Source: an uncultured Bellilinea sp. (GTDB lineage: Bacteria > Chloroflexota > Anaerolineae > Anaerolineales > Anaerolineaceae). From it: a stretch of 52,155 bases of DNA. Below, piece by piece: positions 7,640-15,318 of the stretch. The notes under the pieces are model-generated. The model ran no database searches. It saw nothing but the letters and a program-made list of their open reading frames with translations, and was not told where the DNA came from. The stretch is from NCBI GenBank assembly GCA_938040735.1, contig CALHYE010000005.1:1-52155 (forward strand), in the 5' to 3' direction. A program made the position numbers and the translations under genes. Every line of letters starts with the position of its first letter. Positions within the stretch are counted from its first letter, which is position 1.

Positions 7640-7722
7640 TCATTGATCAGCAGGTGATACCCGAATCGAGATCATCTGTGGGTCTTCACCTGCTTCCAGA
7701 TTTAGGTTTTTCAGGAGGATTC

Positions 7723-8124
7723 ATGAACAACGAAGAATTAAGCGATTTAGAGATTGCTCCCGCTTCGGTCGTACTTCGGGCTGCCCGCGATTTTGCATCC
7801 GCTCTTGCAGAGACTCCCCAATTCAGGGAATTTGAAGCTTGCGCAGAACAGCTACAAAACGACGAAGCGGCCCAAAAGGCGATCCGGGCTTTTCAAGAAA
7901 AACAGCGCTCGCTTCAACTAATGCTGATGCTGAATGCGGTTAGCCCGGAAGATCAGGCAGAACTGGAACGCCTGCGGCAAGAATTCATCTCGCAGCCAAC
8001 GGTCATAGCTTATTTTCAAGCTCAAGCAGCCCTGACCGCCATTTGCCAGATGGCCGGCGAAATGATCTCGCAGTCCATTGGAATTAACTACGCTTCTGCC
8101 TGCGGTTCGGGTTGTTGCGGTTAA
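7723..8124 (+). CDS. YlbF/YmcA-family (DUF964) helical protein with Cys-rich tail
   Basis: This 133-residue, mostly helical protein of the YlbF/YmcA type (residues 20-125: AARDFASALAETPQFREFEA, QNDEAAQKAIRAFQEK, LERLRQEFISQPTVIAYFQA) ends in ACGSGCCG. In Bacillus, YlbF and YmcA join YaaT in an iron-sulfur-containing complex that affects RNase Y. Here the paired paralogue lies next door, but YaaT is not seen. The Cys-rich tail is a likely metal, metalloid or Fe-S site. The start is ATG 7723 after AGGAGG. Its role in a metalloid operon is unknown; delivering or sensing thiol-bound metal is a guess. Confidence 0.75.
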   Translation: MNNEELSDLEIAPASVVLRAARDFASALAETPQFREFEACAEQLQNDEAAQKAIRAFQEKQRSLQLMLMLNAVSPEDQAELERLRQEFISQPTVIAYFQAQAALTAICQMAGEMISQSIGINYASACGSGCCG

Positions 8125-8136
8125 GGAGAAAACAGG

Positions 8137-8520
8137 ATGACGATCTCTAATCAATCTATGCCTGCTAGCTTGAAAATGGCTACGGAGACCCTTATCGAGA
8201 ATTTATTGGCTTCGGAAGCTTTTGTGCGTTATTCCCGCGCGAAAATGATGTTGGAGGCTGATCAAAATGCCAAAAGCAAACTTGAAGAGCTGTTGACTTT
8301 GCAAGCCAAAATTCGTTCCGCACAGATGAACGGCGGTGTCAGCCAGCAGCAAATCGAACAACTGCGCGCCGTGCAGCAGGAAGTTCAGCAAAACCGGGTG
8401 ATTATTGAATACGCCCAATCTCAACAAGCCGCCATTGAATATTTGCGTGAAATCAATCAAGAAATCAGCAAACTGATCGGGATTGATTTTGCTTCCCTGG
8501 CTCGTCAATCTTCTTGTTGA
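8137..8520 (+). CDS. YlbF/YmcA-family (DUF964) protein, second copy
   Basis: This 127-residue paralogue of the preceding gene has the same helical pattern: LIENLLASEAFVRYSRAKMM, AKSKLEELLTLQAKIRSAQ, then VIIEYAQSQQAAIEYLREIN. It ends in SSC, so it keeps one terminal cysteine but not the CGSGCCG tail. AAGGAG lies just after the previous stop, 12 bases downstream of which this gene starts. Two adjacent members suggest a heterodimer, as for YlbF-YmcA in Bacillus. Function is unknown. Confidence 0.72.
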   Translation: MTISNQSMPASLKMATETLIENLLASEAFVRYSRAKMMLEADQNAKSKLEELLTLQAKIRSAQMNGGVSQQQIEQLRAVQQEVQQNRVIIEYAQSQQAAIEYLREINQEISKLIGIDFASLARQSSC

Positions 8521-8558
8521 TGGCGTTCAAAATTCAATAAAGGAAAGGTAAGTAGCCT

Positions 8559-8780
8559 ATGCCCCTCTATGACTTTATTTGTGACCAATGCCAACAGGTC
8601 TTTGAAGTTCGGGCAACAATTCAGGAAAAAGCCGACGGTCTGGAACCGGAGTGCCCCGTTTGTCATAGTAAGCAGGTTCATCAAATAATCTCGGCAGGTT
8701 TTATGCTGCGCGGCGGAGGAAATCAAACCAGCGCTTTCTCCTCCTGCGGGCCAAGCCTTGGATCGGGGTGCTGCGGATGA
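8559..8780 (+). CDS. FmdB-type zinc-ribbon protein with GSGCCG tail
   Basis: This 73-residue protein starts with the FmdB zinc ribbon: MPLYDFICDQC and ECPVC give two CxxC knuckles, followed by the usual VHQIISAGFMLRGGG. The extra tail reads SSCGPSLGSGCCG. The last six residues, GSGCCG, are identical to the end of the first YlbF protein although the families are unrelated. AAAGGAAAGG lies upstream of the ATG. Its stop overlaps the next gene by 4 bp (ATGA). Zinc binding is expected; the tail may bind arsenite or another soft metal. Confidence 0.8.
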   Translation: MPLYDFICDQCQQVFEVRATIQEKADGLEPECPVCHSKQVHQIISAGFMLRGGGNQTSAFSSCGPSLGSGCCG

Positions 8781-9082
8781 ACAAGCAAGCAGTTGTACAA
8801 ATTATCGCGGTTCCAGTCGCTTGCGCTGAAGGCTTTACCGATGCCTGGCGCGAAACCGCCCAATGGGCTGAGGAACAACTACGGTTGCGTTTTGGCGAGG
8901 CAGTCCGCGTGGAGTATTTTGATCTCTTTGACCCCAACTGCCCGTCTCTGCCGGAAGGCGTGGAGTTACCGCTTGTTTTACTGGATGGGCAGGTGATCAG
9001 TAGTGGTGGAAAAATTTCAATCCCAGCCATTCGCAGACAGATTGAAGCAAGTGGAATTCGGTCAGCATCTTCCACACGTTAG
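8777..9082 (+). CDS. Thioredoxin-fold protein resembling YuzD
   Basis: This 101-residue protein resembles the YuzD/DUF1462 thioredoxin-like group: a beta strand with a cysteine (QIIAVPVACAEGFTDAW), a helix, VRVEYFDLFDPNCPSLPEGVE, the cis-Pro-like LPLVLLDG and a final helix. There is no CxxC; Cys residues are single (in VACAEG and DPNCPS). ATG 8777 overlaps the FmdB stop as ATGA, so it is the last gene of the ars operon. A thiol carrier or redox partner for metalloid handling is an inference. Confidence 0.6.
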   Translation: MNKQAVVQIIAVPVACAEGFTDAWRETAQWAEEQLRLRFGEAVRVEYFDLFDPNCPSLPEGVELPLVLLDGQVISSGGKISIPAIRRQIEASGIRSASSTR

Positions 9083-9208
9083 AATACAAACATCATCAAT
9101 CGCCTTGTTTAGAATGGCTTCGGGCAATCTTCTCGCCTCACCTGCCTTAAAAAACTAAATTTTTGCAAACCTGTTCTCCTATTTCCGCTAACAGGTGATG
9201 ATCAAAGT

Positions 9209-9248
9209 CCAATCTCTCCTTGATGCACTCGCTGATTGGAGAGATTGG
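9209..9248 (+). terminator. Perfect 11-bp inverted repeat after the ars operon
   Basis: CCAATCTCTCC (9209-9219) pairs with GGAGAGATTGG (9238-9248) around an 18-base loop, followed by TTTCTGTT. It probably ends the ars operon transcript; the weak T run leaves open a regulatory hairpin. The rest of 9083-9341 shows no gene. Confidence 0.45.
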
Positions 9249-9399
9249 TTTCTGTTCATTGAAATACCCATCAAATTCACCTTTCTTTTTTTAATTTTTG
9301 AGGAGTTTTTGTTACTTGCAATGGGGTATGGAAATTGCATCTATAATGAAATTAACCATTTCAATTGATGCAATCCTTACCCCCTTTACAGGTCCGGTC

Positions 9400-11496
9400 A
9401 TGCTCCTTCGGCGATTTTTGACTATTTGGATGCTATCCTGCTCGCTCTTGCCGCTTTCCGCCCCGATTAATCCTCCTCTGTTGCCTGCCCCGCAAGAAAC
9501 CCAAAATGACCTCTGGTCGGCATTCAGCCAACAAGTACTGTCAAATGCGGCTATTAGACCCCTGGCTTTAGACCTGTTCACCCCCGAACTGGATACCGCT
9601 TTCCTCACCGCTGACGGTCAGACCGCAGTTCTCTGGCTGGCGCTGCGAGATGACCACGGGCGGCGGCTGGCAACCGAACCCGGCATTGTCCTCGCGCGTC
9701 AGACATCTGCCGGCTGGCAGGTCTTGCTGCCCAATGATCCGGCGTGGGAGGTAATCTTTGCTTCGCTGCCGCTCGAATCGCTCCCCGCCGAGATTCAACC
9801 CCTGCCCCCTCAGGTGCAAGACCAAGAAGCGGTCATCAATGCCCCCCTAACCGGCTACTACCTGCCTTACGCCGCTGGTACAGCCCGATGGCTGGAAGGC
9901 TCGATCAGCCATTTTCAGTCCATTCCTGAATTGGGGTATCCGTCCTGCTCCATCGAGTACTGCCGTTACGCTTACGATTTCACCGATTACACTTCCTTTC
10001 CGCTGCTGGCCTCTAAAGAGGGGTTTGTCCTGGCTTCACGCGACTCCTGCCCGGATGGCAGCCCAACCTGCACCAATTACATTGTCCTCCACAATCGCGC
10101 CGAGGACACCTATCAGATTTACCTGCACCTTGCCCACAACACCATCCCGGATAAATTAACCCCTGGCGCTTTCGTCCAGCGCGGCCAGTACATTGGCGAC
10201 AGCGATGATACCGGTTACAGCACCTCCCAGCATGTTCATTTCATGGTAGTTAATAAAAATACGCTATTCTTTAGCCGCAGCGGATATTACTGGGGGCGTT
10301 CCATAGATATCCGCTTTGCGGATGTGCCGATCAACAACGGCATCCCGCGCAACTGCTACGAAGTAACCCGCTTCCCTATTTTCGACGGCGCCACCGAATG
10401 TTTGGGCAACAAATTTGATCCGCGCAACCCGGCTAACGACTGGTACATTTCCGGTAATATCGGCGCTTTTCCGCCAACAGGCAGCCTCACCCGCCCGGCC
10501 GGCGGAGCAACTTTATTGCAAGGCACAGGCTCGGTGATTGATGTCACCGCAACCGCCAGCGATGATGTACGCGTCGCCGCCGTCAGGTTAGCGGTCAAGG
10601 TCAACGGAAACTGGGTTGAAGCCGGCCCAAAGGTAAGTACAGCAACGCCAACCGGTCTGTATGATTGGGACGTGGACTTATGTTCTGTCGCCCCCTTGAA
10701 CGGTGAGGTTGAACTCGCTCTGCAGGTTTGGGATCATGAAGGTAACCTTGCCGCCGCTCTCAGCCCGCGCACCGTGCAGGTGGATCATGCCTGCCCGCCC
10801 TCGACCAGCCAGTTGAAACCCGCCGAAGGATTTGCTTCAACCGCGGTGCGGTTGAGTTGGGACGCCTTGGATAACGGGGCTGGTTTTGGCGGATTTGAGC
10901 TGCAGTGGCGGCTCGAGCCGGGTGCATGGCAGGAAGGCGGCATCGTCAACATTCCTGCCCATCGGCGCTCAATCTGGTTTGTGGGCGAAGCGGCCAAAAC
11001 TTACGCCTTTCGCTTGCGCGCAATAGATATTAATGGACAGGCGGAAGACTGGCCGGCCGCTGATGCCGCCGAAACATTCGTCGCTTTTCCTTCATCCTGT
11101 CAGTCGGATGAGCACGAGCCGGATGATACACCTTCTCAGGCAAGAATGCTGCCCATCGGCGGGGCAGTTTCCGGCGGTCTTTGCCCCCAGAACAACCCCG
11201 ATTGGTTTCGCATCACAATTGACCAGCCGGACAATTACCTGTTAAGCGCATTTTCACAAAGCGGCGGCGCAGCGGTGCGGCTGCGCCTGTTTGATGAAAC
11301 AGGTCTCACCGAAGTGACTTCCGCTCAAGCCGCCGCAGCAGGCGAAAACACGTTTCTGCGCTTCCAGCCATCCGCTGCCGGGTTGTATTACCTGAAGGTC
11401 GAGCCGCTCCAGACAAACCTGTTCGGCTCTGAGGCGGTTTACCGCCTGACCTTATGGCCGGTGCAGGATACTTTTCTGCCGCTCATCTCGCGCTAA
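9400..11496 (+). CDS. Secreted M23-type peptidase with Ig-like/FN3-like and PPC domains
   Basis: A 698-residue exported protein. After a signal peptide (MLLRRFLTIWMLSCSLLPLS), the LytM/M23 fold appears at about residues 170-290 (YAYDFTDY, SKEGFVLASRDSC, YLHLAH, FVQRGQYIGDSDDTG, then HVHFMVV with the catalytic HxH). Next come an Ig-like segment (PPTGSLTRPAGG), an FN3-like segment and a pre-peptidase C-terminal domain (DEHEPDDTPSQARMLP, NPDWFRITI). It ends TFLPLISR, a tail I recall from secreted Chloroflexota proteins. I chose ATG 9400 because it precedes the signal peptide and lies after a TATAAT at 9342-9347. The usual first His of the H-x(n)-D metal motif seems replaced (YAYDF), so activity is not certain. 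Confidence 0.75.
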   Translation: MLLRRFLTIWMLSCSLLPLSAPINPPLLPAPQETQNDLWSAFSQQVLSNAAIRPLALDLFTPELDTAFLTADGQTAVLWLALRDDHGRRLATEPGIVLARQTSAGWQVLLPNDPAWEVIFASLPLESLPAEIQPLPPQVQDQEAVINAPLTGYYLPYAAGTARWLEGSISHFQSIPELGYPSCSIEYCRYAYDFTDYTSFPLLASKEGFVLASRDSCPDGSPTCTNYIVLHNRAEDTYQIYLHLAHNTIPDKLTPGAFVQRGQYIGDSDDTGYSTSQHVHFMVVNKNTLFFSRSGYYWGRSIDIRFADVPINNGIPRNCYEVTRFPIFDGATECLGNKFDPRNPANDWYISGNIGAFPPTGSLTRPAGGATLLQGTGSVIDVTATASDDVRVAAVRLAVKVNGNWVEAGPKVSTATPTGLYDWDVDLCSVAPLNGEVELALQVWDHEGNLAAALSPRTVQVDHACPPSTSQLKPAEGFASTAVRLSWDALDNGAGFGGFELQWRLEPGAWQEGGIVNIPAHRRSIWFVGEAAKTYAFRLRAIDINGQAEDWPAADAAETFVAFPSSCQSDEHEPDDTPSQARMLPIGGAVSGGLCPQNNPDWFRITIDQPDNYLLSAFSQSGGAAVRLRLFDETGLTEVTSAQAAAAGENTFLRFQPSAAGLYYLKVEPLQTNLFGSEAVYRLTLWPVQDTFLPLISR

Positions 11497-11510
11497 TTCA
11501 ACCGCCCCTT

Positions 11511-11557
11511 AAACCGATATTCCCGCGCCGGGTCTGAAAGCGCGGGGATATCGGTTT
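11511..11557 (+). terminator. Strong 18-bp terminator hairpin
   Basis: Bases 11511-11528 pair with 11540-11557 over 18 positions with one wobble, ending GGTTTTCC. It separates the peptidase gene from the convergent 65-residue gene and could act in both directions. Confidence 0.75.
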
Positions 11558-11589
11558 TCCGACTCACCGGGCATATTCAGATGGATGAT

Positions 11590-11787
11590 TCACGGAATCT
11601 GGAACAAACCCAGCTCCTTGACTTCCTGTTCGGTTGCTTCGGGTAAACCCAAGATGACATCCACCTGGCGGTCAAAGGCATCCGGCAATTTATATTTCAG
11701 GTAGTCGGCGGTCATGATCACGGCTTTGCGGGCGGTTTCTTCGGAAATGCCCAGTTTTTCGGACATCCGCTTAATCAGTTCTTCCAT
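11590..11787 (-). CDS. Small helical protein, unknown function (65 aa)
   Basis: The product has the pattern (K)RMSEKLGISEETARKAVIMTADYL then KLPDAFDRQVDVILG, which resembles small helical proteins annotated as DUF2267/DUF2780-like. I am not sure of the family number. AAGGAGG lies 8 bases before the ATG, so translation is well supported. It follows icd on the same strand by about 70 bp and may be co-transcribed. Function is unknown. Confidence 0.6.
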   Translation of the reverse strand: MEELIKRMSEKLGISEETARKAVIMTADYLKYKLPDAFDRQVDVILGLPEATEQEVKELGLFQIP

Positions 11788-11858
11788 TTTCCGTACCTCC
11801 TTTCAGCCATACCCATGGTTGACTATACAAAGGATAGCACGAAAGTATAAGATTTTCG

Positions 11859-13157
11859 TTAATCATCCATGTGAGCGATCACGGCATCGCCAAACTCAGA
11901 ACATTTCAGCAGGGTCGCGCCTTCCATCAAGCGATGAAAGTCATACGTAACCGTCTTAGCGCGGATCGCGCCTTCCATCCCGCGGATGATCCGGTCAGCG
12001 GCTTCATTCCAGCCCATGTAACGCAGCATCATTTCTCCAGACAGGATTACCGAACCCGGATTGACCATATCCTTGTCCGCGTATTTTGGCGCAGTGCCGT
12101 GGGTGGCTTCAAAGACCGCATGTCCGGTATCATAATTGATGTTCCCGCCGGGCGCGATTCCAATCCCGCCCACTTGCGCCGCCAAGGCATCGGAAAGGTA
12201 ATCGCCGTTCAGGTTCATGGTCGCCAGCACATCAAATTCGCGCGCGCGGGTGATGGTTTGCTGAAAGACAATATCGGCAATCACATCCTTCACCAGCAAT
12301 TTACCGGCTTTTAGAGCCGCATCCTGCTCGGCATTGGCGGCTTCTTCGCCTTTAGCGGCTTTGGTTCGCTCCCACTGCGCCCAGGTGTAGACCTGATCGC
12401 CAAATTCGCGCTCGGCTAATTCGTAACCCCAGTTACGAAAAGCCCCTTCGGTGAACTTCATAATGTTCCCTTTATGCACCAGCGTCAGGCTGCGCCGTTT
12501 GTACTGCAAGGCATAACGCAGGGCCGCCCGCACAAGGCGGTATGTGCCTTCTTTCGAAATCGGCTTTAAACTGAAAGCCGCCGTTTCCGGAAAGCGGATT
12601 TTCTGAAATTCCTGCGGAAAGTGCTGTTTCAACAAGGCTTTGAAGCGCTCGTTGGCTTCCGTCCCCAATTCAAATTCAATGCCGGTGTAAATATCTTCGG
12701 TATTCTCCCGGAAAATGACCATATCCACATCTTCCGGGCGGCGCACCGGCGAAGGCACCCCCTGAAAATACCGCACCGGACGCAGGCAAACATACAAATC
12801 AAGCGCTTTACGCAGCGCCACATTGAGAGAGCGAATTCCACCGCCTATGGGGGTAGTCAAAGGCCCCTTAATACCCACCAGATACTCGCGAAAAGCCGCC
12901 AGCGTTGCTTCCGGCAGCCAGCTGCCGGTCTGATGAAAGGCTTTTTCGCCCGCCAGCGCTTCCAGCCAGTGAATTTTGCGCTTGCCGCCGTAGGCTTTTT
13001 CCACCGCCGCATCGAACACCCGTTGGGAAGCCCGCCAGATATCCCTGCCCGTCCCATCCCCCTCGACAAATGGGATGATCGGCTGATTCGGAACAACCAG
13101 TTTGCCCTCCTCCATACGGATTTTCTCGCCTTGTTGAATCACTTGTTCTGCGCTCAT
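11859..13157 (-). CDS. icd: NADP-dependent isocitrate dehydrogenase
   Basis: This 432-residue enzyme oxidatively decarboxylates isocitrate to 2-oxoglutarate in the TCA cycle. Substrate residues lie in [27 protein letters not shown], matching Ser113/Asn115/Arg119/Arg129 of E. coli Icd; the conserved [13 protein letters not shown] follows. [11 protein letters not shown] carries the Lys-Tyr pair that marks NADP rather than NAD specificity. The length fits bacterial type I enzymes. GGGAGGAAACC precedes the ATG. It is followed on the same strand by a 65-residue gene and diverges from the glycosyltransferase gene. Confidence 0.95.
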   Translation of the reverse strand: MSAEQVIQQGEKIRMEEGKLVVPNQPIIPFVEGDGTGRDIWRASQRVFDAAVEKAYGGKRKIHWLEALAGEKAFHQTGSWLPEATLAAFREYLVGIKGPLTTPIGGGIRSLNVALRKALDLYVCLRPVRYFQGVPSPVRRPEDVDMVIFRENTEDIYTGIEFELGTEANERFKALLKQHFPQEFQKIRFPETAAFSLKPISKEGTYRLVRAALRYALQYKRRSLTLVHKGNIMKFTEGAFRNWGYELAEREFGDQVYTWAQWERTKAAKGEEAANAEQDAALKAGKLLVKDVIADIVFQQTITRAREFDVLATMNLNGDYLSDALAAQVGGIGIAPGGNINYDTGHAVFEATHGTAPKYADKDMVNPGSVILSGEMMLRYMGWNEAADRIIRGMEGAIRAKTVTYDFHRLMEGATLLKCSEFGDAVIAHMDD

Positions 13158-13308
13158 CCGGTTTCCTCCCGCAATTTGATTTTCAGTTTATGATGAATTA
13201 TCCCGATTATATCAAAATTAAAAAACACGCTGAAACCAAAGTCGCTAACCAATTCTGGCTATAATTGATTTATCCAATCCTACAAAATTTTTCAAGAAAA
13301 TTTTTCGA

Positions 13309-15297
13309 ATGAAGAATTCCTTACTGCACTGGATCACTTTCCTGTCGGCATTGTTGATTCCCCTTTTGGTCGTTACCGGCTATTATGTTACCCACAAACC
13401 CTTCGATCCGTCTTTTGCGCTTTCTTTTACCCTAATTGGATGGAGAATTCTGTTGGCGGGGTGGATTCTCGCGCTGGCGGGCGGGATGGGCGCCCGCCTT
13501 TTTCCGCGTCTCCCTCTTCACCCGCTGGCATCCCTGAGCGTTCAGGCAGCGTTGGGGCTGGGGCTGCTGGCCCTGATCATTTTGATCATCGGGGCTTCAA
13601 TCGGCGCCACAAGGGGATTGTTTGCCGTCTTGATGTTAGGTTTGACCTTTTTGCTGCGCCGCTCGATCCGCCGGTGGCTTTCGCAATGGCGCGCCTGGCG
13701 CGAGGTCATTCATGCCAGCAGCCCGGCTGAACGCGGGATCGGCATTCTCATTCTGATTGCCCTTTCCGCCTCGCTAGGGACTGCTCTTGCGCCGCCGGTC
13801 AAGTACGATGCGCTGGTCTATCACCTGACGTTGCCGCAGGCTTATCTCGCCGCCGGTAAAATCACCCACGTGGGCTGGCTGATGATGAGCGGCTATCCCC
13901 AAAATGCGGAAATGCTCTACCTGCTGGCAATCGCGCTGGGGGGCGCTTCGGCAGCCGCCGTTTTGGGATGGGGATTTGCCGTTTTAGGGTTGAGCGGGCT
14001 ACTGGGCTGGCTGTATCCGCGATGGGGCAGCCGTGCCGCATGGACAGGCTGTGCCGCCCTGTTTGCTGGTTCAACGCTTGTCCTTTCCAGCGGCTGGGGT
14101 TATGTGGACTGGTTGGGTTTGTTATTTGGGTTGGGCTGCCTTATCTTGCTGGATTTGTGGCAAAAAGAGACTCAACAAAGCCGCTATTTGCTGCTGGCCG
14201 GCGTTTTTTGCGGCATGGCCATCGGCACAAAATATCCTTTCGGCCTTCTGGCGTTCGTTAGCCTGGCAGTGATTGGCTTTCTCTCCCGCCGCTCGATTCG
14301 AGGGATTATTCCGCGCTGGTTCGTTTTTTCGCTGGGAACGCTTTTATTTGCGCTGCCTTGGCTGGGAAAAAACCTCCTTTTTACCGGAAATCCGCTGTAT
14401 CCCTTCTTCTTCCCGGCTGCCGAAATGGATGAAATTCGGATCAACATCTATTTTGAAGATGAACCCTTCGGCGACTGGCAGGACGTGCTTTTACTGCCGT
14501 TACGCGCCACCATTTGGGGAGTTGAAGGCGGACCGGGGTATGGGGCATCCATCGGGCCGTTGCTGCTGGGGTTTGGCTTGCTGGCCGGGCTCAACCGACG
14601 CAAGTGGAATGAAGCCCAAAAGCAAAACCTCCACCTGACAGCCTTGTTTGTCCTCGTCACGTGGTTTTTTTGGGCGCTGAGCGGACGGTACACGGCTTAC
14701 TATCTCCAGACTCGCATGTTCTACCCCATGCTGCCCGCTTTTGCCGCTCTGGCCGGGATTGGTTTTTCGGCCGCCAGTTTCATCCAGATCGCCTCCATCC
14801 GCCTGCAGCGAATCCTCACGGCCATGGTCATTATGGTGCTGGCTTTCACCGCCCTGGAGGTCAATCTGGATGCGCTGCGGCGATTCACACCGCAGGCCGC
14901 GCTCGGTTTGATGGAGACCGAAAAGTATCTCGAAAGGAATACCGGCTGGTATCAGGCGGCCATGCAAACCCTACGCAGCCTGCCGCCAAACAGCCAAATC
15001 CTGCTGATTTATGAGCCGCGGGCTTTTTACTGCCGTCCTCATTGCCAACCGGATGAAAACCTCGACCGCTGGCGGCGGGAGTGGACTCGCAACCACGACT
15101 TTAATTCAATCCGGCAGCAGTGGCAGCGGGAAGGTTTTACCCACCTGCTCGTTTTTCGTTCGGGTGTAGAATTTATGAAAGAAAACCCCGACCCCAAGCA
15201 TCCCCTTGAAAGTCTTATCGCGCTGGAGGATTTTCTGAGCGCCATGCCGGTTTTGGAAGATTTTGGGGGTGTGTATCAGTTATACTTATTGAAATAA
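13309..15297 (+). CDS. Polytopic membrane glycosyltransferase, GT39/ArnT-like
   Basis: This 662-residue protein has about a dozen hydrophobic helices and a C-terminal soluble part (from about residue 540). The motif PPVKYDALVYHLTLPQAYL, after the first group of helices, is the extracytoplasmic acidic loop typical of C-type glycosyltransferases that use lipid-linked sugars. FFFPAAEMDEI and TAYYLQTRMFYPMLP are also consistent with this superfamily. The acceptor is unknown; cell-envelope glycan or protein glycosylation is plausible. A TATAAT at 13260-13265 lies upstream. There is no clear Shine-Dalgarno sequence before ATG 13309. The HerA-like gene follows 21 bp later. Confidence 0.7.
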   Translation: MKNSLLHWITFLSALLIPLLVVTGYYVTHKPFDPSFALSFTLIGWRILLAGWILALAGGMGARLFPRLPLHPLASLSVQAALGLGLLALIILIIGASIGATRGLFAVLMLGLTFLLRRSIRRWLSQWRAWREVIHASSPAERGIGILILIALSASLGTALAPPVKYDALVYHLTLPQAYLAAGKITHVGWLMMSGYPQNAEMLYLLAIALGGASAAAVLGWGFAVLGLSGLLGWLYPRWGSRAAWTGCAALFAGSTLVLSSGWGYVDWLGLLFGLGCLILLDLWQKETQQSRYLLLAGVFCGMAIGTKYPFGLLAFVSLAVIGFLSRRSIRGIIPRWFVFSLGTLLFALPWLGKNLLFTGNPLYPFFFPAAEMDEIRINIYFEDEPFGDWQDVLLLPLRATIWGVEGGPGYGASIGPLLLGFGLLAGLNRRKWNEAQKQNLHLTALFVLVTWFFWALSGRYTAYYLQTRMFYPMLPAFAALAGIGFSAASFIQIASIRLQRILTAMVIMVLAFTALEVNLDALRRFTPQAALGLMETEKYLERNTGWYQAAMQTLRSLPPNSQILLIYEPRAFYCRPHCQPDENLDRWRREWTRNHDFNSIRQQWQREGFTHLLVFRSGVEFMKENPDPKHPLESLIALEDFLSAMPVLEDFGGVYQLYLLK

Positions 15298-15318
15298 ATC
15301 CGCAGGAGGACATGAACC

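Noticed and set aside
8793-8800. TTGTACAA, a match to the CarH-like operator
   Set aside because: It lies inside the coding sequence of the thioredoxin-fold gene, has no promoter next to it, and is in the arsenic operon; probably chance.
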